A stretch of 10,997 nt of DNA from an uncultured Rhodobacter sp. (GTDB lineage: Bacteria > Pseudomonadota > Alphaproteobacteria > Rhodobacterales > Rhodobacteraceae): the NCBI GenBank assembly GCA_937901435.1, contig CALGTJ010000074.1, positions 1-10,997 of the forward strand, given 5' to 3'. Under the pieces are notes generated by a model. That model did no database searches and was not told where the DNA came from. It worked only from the letters and a program-made list of their open reading frames with translations. Both the position numbers and the translations under genes were made by a program. This document shows, piece by piece, positions 1 to 6,885 of the stretch. How positions within the stretch are numbered: position 1 is the stretch's first letter; each line of letters starts with the position of its first letter.

Positions 1-57
1 GATCACTCTCATACCGCAGCCGCCAACCGACCGTGGTGAATAATCCGGGTTAACGGC

Positions 58-807
58 GTGGGCAAACCCATGCCCGGCCCCAGAACAGCAGATGTGTGGC
101 GGTTTGCGCCAAGTTCCAAAATTGGACCATCGGGCTATACGTGTGAGGATCCGGTCTGGGGCGGTTTTGGACTTTATACCTCACGGCAAGACGCCGAAGA
201 CGTGATCAAATCCCCCGCAAGACCTTTGCCCTTTCTGGAAAACGCGGTTGAGGCATGGCACGGTTTGGTCATCCCTTACGCCCATCGCGGGGCAGTGAAA
301 TGGCGCGAGGACGTGCAGACCGACAGCGCGATCAGGCCCGCAGCGGCAGACCCGAAAGGCCCGCTGATCGTCATCACGTCAGCGGGTTATGACACGGCAG
401 AGACTGCAACCCCCTCACGAGTCATGGCATTTGTCAAAGCCGTTCAAAATATGGTGGATCATTACCGCACCCTGCCCGGAAACATACGAGCCGATGTGTT
501 CAGCGCCGGGCAGGTCGACGGGCGCGAAGGCTGCACGGTCAGCCTTTGGGCCGATGACAAAGCGATGATGGCGGCGGCCTACAAAGGTGGAGAGCATAAA
601 GCCCAGTTAGATTATCACAAAGCGACTCCGCATTTTGACCACAGCTCTTTCACACGCGGCCGCATTGTCGCAAGCACAGGCACATGGGATGGTGCAGACC
701 CGGTCAAAGAGATGGCGGTCGCCTGGGACCTTTTTCTTTACCATACCCCCCAAAAAAAGGCCCCGCACATGGCAGGGCCTTTCCTTTGTTTCTCAGGGAA
801 AGCTTAG
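58..807 (+). CDS. CrtA-like (spheroidene monooxygenase-like) protein, putative
   Basis: A 249-aa soluble protein with no signal peptide or membrane segment. Residues about 103-216 recall the C-terminal half of the CrtA-like (spheroidene monooxygenase-related) family. There is an 'LIVITSAGYD' strand, a helix with a 'DVFSAGQVDG' turn, the 'CTVSLWADDKAMMAAAY' block (compare the CrtA 'FSIWPD..AM..FA' pattern), then a histidine after 'GGE' and a 'GTWDG' end. The N-terminal half is not recognisable as CrtA, and no carotenoid genes are nearby, so a carotenoid substrate should not be assumed. The frame is closed by a stop at 37-39, so the start is GTG 58 or ATG 70; neither has a clear Shine-Dalgarno. 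The last ~27 residues are encoded through the terminator hairpin of the opposing operon, and the stop overlaps that operon's last stop by a few bases. The natural end was therefore probably near residue 220, and the tail looks like a read-through extension. Confidence 0.5.
   Translation: MGKPMPGPRTADVWRFAPSSKIGPSGYTCEDPVWGGFGLYTSRQDAEDVIKSPARPLPFLENAVEAWHGLVIPYAHRGAVKWREDVQTDSAIRPAAADPKGPLIVITSAGYDTAETATPSRVMAFVKAVQNMVDHYRTLPGNIRADVFSAGQVDGREGCTVSLWADDKAMMAAAYKGGEHKAQLDYHKATPHFDHSSFTRGRIVASTGTWDGADPVKEMAVAWDLFLYHTPQKKAPHMAGPFLCFSGKA
752..782 (-). terminator. Rho-independent terminator of the catabolic/transport operon
   Basis: Read on the minus strand this is an 8-bp perfect stem (AAAGGCCC pairing with GGGCCTTT, plus-strand arms 756-763 and 775-782) with an 11-nt loop, followed by a run of T (plus-strand A's at 752-758). 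It lies about 20 bases beyond the stop codon of the binding-protein gene. It therefore ends the long minus-strand transcript. It also lies inside the 3' end of the converging plus-strand reading frame. The plus-strand flank (TTTCCTTTG) is T-rich enough that it may work in both directions. Confidence 0.85.
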
Positions 808-1802
808 TTCAACGCAGCATCCGTGATCGCATGGGTCCATGCGGCAGCGCCCGGATCAGCCGTAATCACCGGATCCGACCCACCGGCCAGCAGCGTATCG
901 ACCGTGCGCTGGAAATCAGCCGGATCCAGCGCGCCGTTGCTACCTGCGGTCAGCTTGGCGATCTCGCCCATCATCCGCACCTGATGCGCCTCTGTCTGCG
1001 CCCCGGTCTCATCGTTCTCCAGAACGATTTCGGCGGCTTCATCCGGGTTGGCCTCGGCGTATTTCCACCCCTTCATCGAGGCGCGCACGAACTTTACCAT
1101 CTTTTCCTGAAACATCAGATCGGCAAGGTTCTCTTCCAGCGTCCAGATCCCGTCTTCCAGTGTGGCAACGCCCTGCTCTTCGTACTTGAAGGTCACAAGC
1201 TCGTCCGGATTGACGCCCGCATCCAGCACCTGACCGTATTCGTTATAGGTCATCGTCGAAATGCAATCCGCCTGCCGCTGGATCAGCGGATCAACGTTAA
1301 AGCCCTGTTTCAGAACCGTCACGCCCTCTTCGCCACCCTCGGTCGGTATGCCTTCCTGAGACATCCACGACAGGAACGGGTATTCATTGCCAAAGAACCA
1401 GACGCCGATGGTCTTGCCCTTGAAATCCTGCGGCCCGGTGATCCCGGTGTCCTTCCAGCAGGTCAGCATCAGACCAGAGGTCTTGAACGGCTGGGCGATG
1501 TTCACCAGCGGCAGACCCTTTTCGCGCGCCGCCAAGGCTGAGGGCATCCAGTTGAGCATGACATCCGCGCCGCCGCCTGCCAGCACCTGAGGGGGTGCGA
1601 TATCGGGGCCACCGGGCTTGATCGTGACGTCAATGCCCTCTTCCTCGTAATAGCCCTTGTCTTTGGCCACATAGTAGCCCGCGAACTGAGCCTGCGTGAC
1701 CCACTGCAACTGCAATGTCACCGAATTATCCGCATGCGAGCCTGCAAAGGCCCCGCCTGCGGTCATCGCCAACGCAGCCGCGCCTGCCAATAGATGTTTC
1801 AT
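804..1802 (-). CDS. ABC transporter substrate-binding protein, NMT1/THI5-like (SsuA/ThiY type)
   Basis: A 332-aa periplasmic solute-binding protein. Residues 1-21 are a signal peptide (MKHL, hydrophobic stretch, GGAFA cleavage). The mature part starts with the family pattern 'VTLQLQWVTQAQFAGYYVAKDKGYYEEEGIDVTIKPGG', typical of NMT1/THI5-like binding proteins that carry pyrimidine precursors, sulfonates, nitrate and related small molecules. 'GGGADVMLNWMPSALAAREKGLPLVNIAQPF' is the usual second block. The start ATG has AGGGAG upstream. It is the last gene of the operon, 28 bases after the second permease. This is unusual, because binding-protein genes often come first. With dihydropyrimidinase and RutR in the same cluster, the cargo is inferred to be a pyrimidine, dihydropyrimidine, hydantoin or ureido acid; the sequence alone cannot choose between them. 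Automated calls such as 'hydroxymethylpyrimidine' or 'taurine' transporter would be over-specific. Confidence 0.9.
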   Translation of the reverse strand: MKHLLAGAAALAMTAGGAFAGSHADNSVTLQLQWVTQAQFAGYYVAKDKGYYEEEGIDVTIKPGGPDIAPPQVLAGGGADVMLNWMPSALAAREKGLPLVNIAQPFKTSGLMLTCWKDTGITGPQDFKGKTIGVWFFGNEYPFLSWMSQEGIPTEGGEEGVTVLKQGFNVDPLIQRQADCISTMTYNEYGQVLDAGVNPDELVTFKYEEQGVATLEDGIWTLEENLADLMFQEKMVKFVRASMKGWKYAEANPDEAAEIVLENDETGAQTEAHQVRMMGEIAKLTAGSNGALDPADFQRTVDTLLAGGSDPVITADPGAAAWTHAITDAALN

Positions 1803-1830
1803 ACGATTAGCTCCCTGTTGTTTGTTTCGT

Positions 1831-2676
1831 TTATTTCCGCTGCGACGGGTGCCAGAATGTCACCCCCCGTTCTATGACCGCCACCGTTCCATAAAACAGC
1901 ATGCCCGCCAAGGCGGCGACGGTAATCTCGGCCCAAACCATATCAAGCGCCAGCTGCCCCACCGATGTGGAAATGCGAAACCCCATGCCGCGCACAGGGC
2001 TGCCAAAGAATTCGGCCACAATAGCGCCAATCAACGCCAGCGTAGACGCAATTTTCAGCCCGTTAAAAATGAACGGCATGGCGGCAGGCAGGCGCAGTTT
2101 CAGCAATGTCTGCCAGTAGCTTGCTGAATAGGTCCGCATCAGATCCTTTTGCATCACACTGGCGGCGGCAAGCCCCTGCACGGTGTTCACCAGAACCGGA
2201 AAGAAAACCATGACCACAACAACCGCGGCCTTGGAATGCCAGTCAAAGCCAAACCACATCACAAGGATCGGCGCGGTCCCAATGATCGGCAAAGCGGCAA
2301 TGAAATTGCCAACCGGCAGCAACCCCTTTTGCAGGAACGGCGAGCGGTCGATCAAGACAGCCACCGCAACCGCCGACAGACAGCCGATGACATAGCCGCT
2401 CAACGCCCCCTTCACAAAGGTCTGCACGAAGTCTTCCCAGAGGATCGACAAGGACCCGGCAAAGGTCACGGCGATCATCGAGGGCGGCGGCAGGATCACC
2501 AGCGGCACCTGCAACCCGCGCACCACAAGTTCCCAAACCACCAAAAGCGTGACACCAAAGAACACCGGAACAAAGATCTGAACCGCGCGCGTCTCTGCCC
2601 AAGGTGACTTGGCCAACCATACATTCAACGCCCAGGCCAAAATCCAGAACACAAGCGCCGCAATCACCAAACTCAA
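1831..2676 (-). CDS. ABC transporter permease (BPD_transp_1 type), second subunit
   Basis: An integral inner-membrane permease of 281 aa from the preferred start. It has about seven hydrophobic segments: two extra N-terminal ones (residues 2-21 and 33-53), then the binding-protein-dependent core. The cytoplasmic EAA loop, which docks to the ATPase, is visible at about 174-207 (LMRTYSASYWQTLLKLRLP, then AMPFIFNGLK). I chose TTG 2676 because AAGGGGGG lies 5 bases upstream. An upstream in-frame TTG at 2724 has no ribosome site, and its extra residues would be encoded by the structured intergenic element. GTG 2667 is a lesser alternative. The gene pairs with the permease ending at 2786 to form the heterodimeric channel, and with the ATPase at 4528-5355. 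It is separated from the first permease by a 109-base hairpin-rich gap, which could alter the relative expression of the two subunits. Confidence 0.88.
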   Translation of the reverse strand: MSLVIAALVFWILAWALNVWLAKSPWAETRAVQIFVPVFFGVTLLVVWELVVRGLQVPLVILPPPSMIAVTFAGSLSILWEDFVQTFVKGALSGYVIGCLSAVAVAVLIDRSPFLQKGLLPVGNFIAALPIIGTAPILVMWFGFDWHSKAAVVVVMVFFPVLVNTVQGLAAASVMQKDLMRTYSASYWQTLLKLRLPAAMPFIFNGLKIASTLALIGAIVAEFFGSPVRGMGFRISTSVGQLALDMVWAEITVAALAGMLFYGTVAVIERGVTFWHPSQRK

Positions 2677-2785
2677 ATCGCGCCCCCCTTCATCTTGGCA
2701 AAAATACTCCGGGGGTTTGCCCAAGGGGCAACGGGGCCAAGCGCCAGAATGAGGGGCAAGGCCCCCAATTTGTTTGCAAGATCTC
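2677..2785 (-). repeat. Hairpin-rich intergenic element between the two permease genes
   Basis: This 109-base gap sits inside the operon. On the minus strand it contains a 5-bp GGGGC/GCCCC hairpin with a 3-base loop (plus 2753-2765) and a 6-bp TTGCCC/GGGCAA hairpin with a 3-base loop (2717-2731). After these comes CCCCCGGAGTATTTTTGCCA and then AAGATGAAGGGGGG, in which the C run and the G run (plus G's 2711-2715, C's 2683-2688) can pair around an AT-rich core. The last G run doubles as the ribosome site of the next permease. From memory, G/C-run hairpins followed by a GGAGTATTT...AAGATGAAG core recur between genes of Rhodobacteraceae, so I treat it as a dispersed repeat. Only one copy is in this window, so the repeat status rests on recollection, not on the sequence. 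Confidence 0.5.
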
Positions 2786-3703
2786 TCACCGATCCATCCC
2801 CATGCGCCGCAGGGTCACCCGCTGCAAAATCCCAATGGCCCCCACCAGAACAGCCGCGCAAATCGCCGCCATCATCAGCGCCGACCAGATCTGGATCGTC
2901 TGCCCGTAATAACTCCCCGTCAGCAGCCGCGCCCCAAGCCCGCGGATCGCGCCCGTTGGCAACTCGCCCACAATGGCCCCCACCAGCGAGGCGGCAATGC
3001 CCACCTTCAACGAGGTAAAGAGATAGGGCATGGACGCGGGAAACCGCAACTTCCAGAACAGTTGCGCCTTTGAGGCATTATAGGTCTTCATCAGATCGAA
3101 CTGCATCGCCTCGGGGCTGCGCAGCCCCGCGACCATGCCGACCACCACCGGAAAGAACGACAGATAAGCAGAGATGATCGCCTTGGGCACAAGCCCCTGA
3201 ATCCCAACGGAATTCAAAACCACAATCACCATTGGCGCGATCGCCAGAATAGGAATGGTCTGGCTTGCAATCGCCCAAGGCATCACCGACATATCCATCG
3301 CGCGGTTGTGCACGATCCCCACCGCCAGCAAGATCCCCGCGACCGTCCCCATCGCGAACCCCAGCAGCGTCGCGCTCAGCGTAATCCACGCATGAAACAC
3401 CAGCGAGCGTTTGCTGGTAACCTTCTTTTCGACCGTGGTTTCCCACAGTTCAATCGCCACCTGATGTGGCGCGGGCAGGCGCGGTTTGGCCTCGGCCCAT
3501 GTCTGCATGATCTGCGCGGGATGACGCAACGCCAGAACCGTCCCGCTGATTTCCCGCCGCTCGCGGGCATCCGCGGGCGTGACGACCACGCCGTCGCGCG
3601 CCGCCTGATCCAACACGCCGTGCATATTCATCGGCACCGCCGCCAGATACCAAATTGCGATCAGCGCCGCGACGACGGAGAGGACTGGCAGGATCGACCT
3701 CAT
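2786..3703 (-). CDS. ABC transporter permease (BPD_transp_1 type), first subunit
   Basis: An inner-membrane permease of 305 aa. TM1 is at about 4-23. It is followed by an unusually long, polar, probably periplasmic stretch (about 25-103, containing VVTPADARERREISG), then the conserved permease core. The EAA loop that contacts the ATPase is at about 200-233 (LMKTYNASKAQLFWKLRFP, then ASMPYLFTSLK). The ATG at 3703 is preferred over GTG 3712. It overlaps the stop of the acetyltransferase gene as ATGA and has GGAG 8 bases upstream, so translation is probably coupled. The core resembles that of the other permease in the operon, which fits two paralogous subunits of one importer. The ~80-residue insertion after TM1 is the main departure from the common SsuC/ThiX layout, where the second membrane segment follows soon after the first. 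Confidence 0.88.
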   Translation of the reverse strand: MRSILPVLSVVAALIAIWYLAAVPMNMHGVLDQAARDGVVVTPADARERREISGTVLALRHPAQIMQTWAEAKPRLPAPHQVAIELWETTVEKKVTSKRSLVFHAWITLSATLLGFAMGTVAGILLAVGIVHNRAMDMSVMPWAIASQTIPILAIAPMVIVVLNSVGIQGLVPKAIISAYLSFFPVVVGMVAGLRSPEAMQFDLMKTYNASKAQLFWKLRFPASMPYLFTSLKVGIAASLVGAIVGELPTGAIRGLGARLLTGSYYGQTIQIWSALMMAAICAAVLVGAIGILQRVTLRRMGMDR

Positions 3704-4125
3704 GCACGCCACTCCATCCGCAATTCGCGCGGGGCCTCCGGCGTCTCGCCGTCCATCTCTTTCACGGGCACAAAGCCTTCCCGCCGATAGAACCGCTGGG
3801 CCGCAACATTCGGCACATGCGTATTCAGACGCAGATAGTCGCGATTTTCCTTGAGGTTATCCAGTAAAGCCTTGCCAATCCCCTGACCCTGACATGCGCA
3901 ATAGAACCCGGTGATATGCGCTTTCTCTGGCTGAAACGCGAGATATCCGACGACCGGATCGCCGGCCACATAGATCCTTCGCTTGGCCATGCCATCGGTC
4001 AAAGCCCGCACCAATCCGTCATAGTCGATATCGCGCGCCATCCAATCAGTCGCCTCGATCCACTCGTCGACGATACGCGCACAGGCGGGCGCGTCCGCAG
4101 GTCTGGCCAGACGTATCAGAATCAT
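3700..4125 (-). CDS. GNAT family N-acetyltransferase
   Basis: A 141-aa cytoplasmic protein with a complete GNAT fold. Residues 2-10 form the first strand (ILIRLARPAD, the usual 'IR.A...D' opening). 'YVAGDPVVGYLAF' (52-64) is the central beta-hairpin. 'Q-G-Q-G-I-G-K' at 79-85 is the acetyl-CoA pyrophosphate-binding motif A. 'N..AQRFYRREGFVPV' (106-121) is motif B. The acceptor substrate is not predictable. The ATG 4125 start is taken; TTG 4128 directly in front is an alternative, with AAGGGA upstream serving either. Its stop overlaps the start of the first permease gene, so it is made with the transporter. Acetylation of an amine product or of an imported compound is possible from context only. 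Confidence 0.85.
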   Translation of the reverse strand: MILIRLARPADAPACARIVDEWIEATDWMARDIDYDGLVRALTDGMAKRRIYVAGDPVVGYLAFQPEKAHITGFYCACQGQGIGKALLDNLKENRDYLRLNTHVPNVAAQRFYRREGFVPVKEMDGETPEAPRELRMEWRA

Positions 4126-4153
4126 CAATATGCCGTCCCTTTTGCAAGCAGGG

Positions 4154-4399
4154 TCATTTCGAACCCCACGGCCAATGTCTGAAAAACTGCCGCAAATTGA
4201 CCAACATCATCAACGCGAAAACAACCACGCCGATATAATGTCGATCCGCCAGATACACCGCCGCAAGTATGGCCGCGATGAGGCTTGTCATCAGAGACCA
4301 CAAGGCCTGCGTCCGGTGCGATGGATTGGCCTTTGCCGCCTCGTGACGTTCGGCCTGCTTCACAAAGCGAAAGGCTGCGTCGTTCGGATTGGTCTGCAT
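4154..4399 (-). CDS. Small two-TM membrane protein, function unknown
   Basis: An 81-aa protein with a polar, positively charged N-terminus (FRFVKQAERHEAAKANPSHRTQ) and two predicted membrane helices (about 33-51, WSLMTSLIAAILAAVYLA, and 54-70, HYIGVVVFALMMLVNL). A short basic/aromatic tail (RQFFRHWPWGSK) follows. ATG 4399 is preceded by GGGAGAG at good spacing; TTG 4402 is the only alternative. It lies between the ABC ATPase and the acetyltransferase, 28 bases before the latter, so it is probably cotranscribed. I do not recognise the family. A second frame open across the same bases (4125-4535) gives a Cys/Gly/Arg-rich product with no domain and is rejected. Confidence 0.7.
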   Translation of the reverse strand: MQTNPNDAAFRFVKQAERHEAAKANPSHRTQALWSLMTSLIAAILAAVYLADRHYIGVVVFALMMLVNLRQFFRHWPWGSK

Positions 4400-4402
4400 C
4401 AA

Positions 4403-4527
4403 TGCTCTCCCTTAAATTGCAGAGAAACCTTTCCATCGCACGCCCCGCTCCGCAGGAGCGCCCCCTCTGGTCGACGACACCGTCGGAGGGGGAGGTGGGC
4501 GGGCGCCCGTTTGAAAAAAGGCGCGCG
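4403..4527 (-). other. GC-rich intergenic gap with nested hairpins, no gene
   Basis: This 125-base gap follows the ATPase stop. On the minus strand it starts with CGCGCGCC and TTTTTTC, then a GC-rich part. CCCCCTC pairs with GAGGGGG around an inner CGAC-GGT-GTCG hairpin (plus about 4463-4497). Next comes a separate 5-bp GCTCC-TGC-GGAGC hairpin (about 4448-4460). No T-run follows the hairpins on the minus strand, so this does not look like a standard terminator. Processing, mRNA stability or attenuation between the ATPase and the downstream genes is possible. Confidence 0.45.
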
Positions 4528-5355
4528 CTATCCATCCAGATGCCCCGCTCTCAATCCCTCCCGGACCCGATGCGCAACGTCGATGAACGCCGCGCTGTCG
4601 CGGATATCAAGCGGGCGATCCCGTGGCAGGGGGCTGTCGATGACATCGGTGATCCGACCGGGGCGCGGGCTCATCACCACGATTTTCGTGCTGAGATAGA
4701 CCGCCTCGGGGATCGAGTGGGTGACAAAACCGATGGTCTTTTCTGTGCGCTTCCAAAGCTCTAACAACTGCTCGTTCAGGTGATCCCTTACGATCTCGTC
4801 CAGCGCCCCAAAGGGCTCGTCCATCAGCAGGATATCCGCATCAAAGGCCAGTGCACGCGCGATGCTGGCCCTTTGCTGCATCCCGCCCGATAACTGCCAT
4901 GGAAACTTTTTTTCGAACCCCGCCAGATCGACCATTTCCAGAACCCGCGCGACCCGTTCGGCCATATCCGCCTTGGAATAGCCCATGATTTCAAGCGGCA
5001 GCCGCACATTGCCGCCAATGGTGCGCCACGGATAAAGCCCCGCCGCCTGAAACACATAGCCATAGGCCCGCGCTTGGCGTGCGGCGTCCGGGGTCATCCC
5101 GTTGACCGTCAAGGTCCCGCCTGTCGGTGTCTCCAGCCCCGCAATACAGCGCAAGAACGTGGTCTTGCCACAGCCAGAGGGGCCAATGAAAGAGACAAAG
5201 TCGCCCTTGTTGACAGTCAGATCCACGCCGGAAAGAGCATGGACCGGACCATCATTGGTTTCGAACACAAGGTTCAAAGCGCGCGCCTCAATCACCGATG
5301 CCACGGAGCCCTCGGACTGATCCGGGACCTCTGCCATATTCAGCGTTTCAGTCAT
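4528..5355 (-). CDS. ABC transporter ATP-binding protein (SsuB/TauB/ThiZ type)
   Basis: A 275-aa cytoplasmic ATPase that powers the importer. All nucleotide-binding motifs are intact: Walker A GPSGCGKTT (58-66), Q-loop 'YVFQ' (Q103), signature LSGGMQQ (155-161), Walker B ILLMDEP (175-181), D-loop 'GALDE' and H-loop H213 (FVTHS). The pattern 'FQAAGLYPWRTIGGNVRLPLE' and the C-terminal 'MSPRPGRITDVID' belong to the nitrate/sulfonate/taurine/pyrimidine-precursor group of ABC ATPases. This matches the NMT1/THI5-type binding protein and the two permeases downstream. The first ~20 residues are an unconserved leader. ATG 5355 has only a weak ribosome site (AGAG), and ATG at residue 7 is an alternative start. 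It lies 55 bases after the dihydropyrimidinase stop, which ties import to ring opening. Confidence 0.93.
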   Translation of the reverse strand: MTETLNMAEVPDQSEGSVASVIEARALNLVFETNDGPVHALSGVDLTVNKGDFVSFIGPSGCGKTTFLRCIAGLETPTGGTLTVNGMTPDAARQARAYGYVFQAAGLYPWRTIGGNVRLPLEIMGYSKADMAERVARVLEMVDLAGFEKKFPWQLSGGMQQRASIARALAFDADILLMDEPFGALDEIVRDHLNEQLLELWKRTEKTIGFVTHSIPEAVYLSTKIVVMSPRPGRITDVIDSPLPRDRPLDIRDSAAFIDVAHRVREGLRAGHLDG

Positions 5356-5410
5356 TCAAGGCTCTGGCGCGTGACATCACAGGACGCGTTTTTGAAAACT
5401 TGGCGCAAGG

Positions 5411-6868
5411 TCAAACTCCGCTCGCCGGAATGCCCGACCGCTCGACGGGACGTGGAGAGGTCAGCTCTTTCCACGAACTCAGCGCCTTGTTTACCGGGGT
5501 ATTGGCCTCGCGTTTGACAAACTTACCGTGGCCTTCCTGCGCTTGCACCACGCCGTCATTCACCGCGACCATGCCACGGGTCAGGGTATAGCGCGGCAGG
5601 CCTTTGACCTGCTTGCCCTCGAAGACGTTGTAATCAATGGCAGATTGCTGTGCCGAAGCCATGATCGTTTTTTCCTTTTCCGGATCCCAGACCACCAGAT
5701 CGGCATCGGCCCCGACCAGAACTGCGCCTTTTTTCGGGTAGCAGTTCAGGATCTTGGCGATATTGGTCGAGGTCACGGCGACGAATTCATTCATCGTCAG
5801 ACGGCCCGTGGCAACGCCGTGCGTCCAGAGCATCGGCATCCGATCCTCCAGGCCCCCCGTGCCATTCGGGATCTTGGTGAAATCACCCACGCCATAGCGT
5901 TTCTGGTCGGTGGTAAAGGCGCAGTGATCGGTGGCAACGACAGACAATGACCCCGATTGCAGCCCGGCCCATAGGCTGTCCTGATGCTGCTTGTTGCGGA
6001 AGGGCGGGGACATTACGCGGCGCGCTGCGTGGTCCCAATCCTTGTTGAAATACTCACTTTCGTCCAGCGTCAGATGCTGGATCAACGGCTCTCCCCAGAC
6101 GCGCTTGCCCTGCATCCGCGCGCGCCGGATCGCCTCGTGTGAGTCCTCGCAAGAGGTGTGGACCACGTACAAAGGCACGCCCGCCATATCCGCGATCATG
6201 ATGGCGCGGTTGGTGGCCTCGCCCTCGACCTGCGGCGGACGGGAATAGGCATGCGCCTCTGGCCCGGTGTTGCCCGCCGCCAGCAGCTTGGCCGACAGTT
6301 CCGCAACCACATCGCCGTTCTCGGCGTGAACCATGGCGATGCCGCCCAGTTCCGCCAGACGGTTGAACGACGCGTAAAGCTCGTCGTCATTCACCATCAG
6401 CGCGCCTTTATAGGCCATGAAGTGCTTGAACGTGGTGATCCCCTTGTCCTCAACCACGGTCTTCATCTCGTCAAAGACCTGCTCTCCCCACCACGTCACA
6501 GCCATGTGGTAGGAATAGTCGCAACTGGCGCGACCCGCCTTGTTGTCCCACATCTGCAGGGCATCCAGCAGGCCCTGCCCCGGCGCAGGCAGCGCAAAGT
6601 CCACGACCATCGTCGTGCCGCCGGACAGGGCCGCGCGCGTGCCAGATTCAAAATCGTCCGTCGAATAGGTGCCCATGAACGGCATTTCCAGATGCGTATG
6701 CGGATCGATCCCGCCGGGCATCACATAGCATCCTGTTGCATCCAGCGTTTCCGCGCCGCTCAGGTTCGGGCCGATCTGCGTGATGACACCGCCTTCGATC
6801 AGTACATCTGCCTTGTAGGTCAGATCCGCCGTGACGACGGTGCCGTTCTTGATGACTGTTGTGGGCAT
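5411..6868 (-). CDS. hydA: Dihydropyrimidinase / D-hydantoinase
   Basis: A 485-aa enzyme of the amidohydrolase (cyclic amidohydrolase) superfamily, the normal length for dihydropyrimidinases. It hydrolyses dihydrouracil/dihydrothymine, or 5-substituted hydantoins, to the N-carbamoyl acids: step two of the reductive pyrimidine pathway. The binuclear metal site is complete: H57 and H59 (GGIDPHTHLEMP), K148 (TFKHFMAYKG, the lysine carboxylated in this family), H181 (VHAEN), H237 (YVVHTS) and D314 (VATDHCAF). Y153, which positions substrate in D-hydantoinase structures, is present. ATG 6868 is preceded by GGGAAGGGGAC; in-frame codons up to 6904 overlap the upstream gene and are not needed. The start is 17 bases after the secreted-protein gene. 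Its first ~34 codons have a diverged copy at 7362-7466. The native substrate cannot be fixed from sequence, but the RutR context favours pyrimidines. The pathway name pydB would also suit. Confidence 0.96.
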   Translation of the reverse strand: MPTTVIKNGTVVTADLTYKADVLIEGGVITQIGPNLSGAETLDATGCYVMPGGIDPHTHLEMPFMGTYSTDDFESGTRAALSGGTTMVVDFALPAPGQGLLDALQMWDNKAGRASCDYSYHMAVTWWGEQVFDEMKTVVEDKGITTFKHFMAYKGALMVNDDELYASFNRLAELGGIAMVHAENGDVVAELSAKLLAAGNTGPEAHAYSRPPQVEGEATNRAIMIADMAGVPLYVVHTSCEDSHEAIRRARMQGKRVWGEPLIQHLTLDESEYFNKDWDHAARRVMSPPFRNKQHQDSLWAGLQSGSLSVVATDHCAFTTDQKRYGVGDFTKIPNGTGGLEDRMPMLWTHGVATGRLTMNEFVAVTSTNIAKILNCYPKKGAVLVGADADLVVWDPEKEKTIMASAQQSAIDYNVFEGKQVKGLPRYTLTRGMVAVNDGVVQAQEGHGKFVKREANTPVNKALSSWKELTSPRPVERSGIPASGV

Positions 6869-6885
6869 ACTGTCCCCTTCCCTGT

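Noticed and set aside
1..57. Possible tail of an upstream gene at the left edge
   Set aside because: All three plus frames hit stops within the first ~51 bases and none shows recognisable protein sequence.
684..1541. 285-codon plus-strand frame opposite the binding-protein gene
   Set aside because: Arg/His/Leu-rich reverse-strand shadow of a clear periplasmic protein; no ribosome site or domain.
4125..4535. 136-codon minus-strand frame whose TGA overlaps the GNAT ATG
   Set aside because: Attractive overlap, but the product is Cys/Gly/Arg-rich with no domain and runs through the hairpin-rich gap; the 81-aa frame in the same DNA has a good ribosome site and two clear membrane helices.
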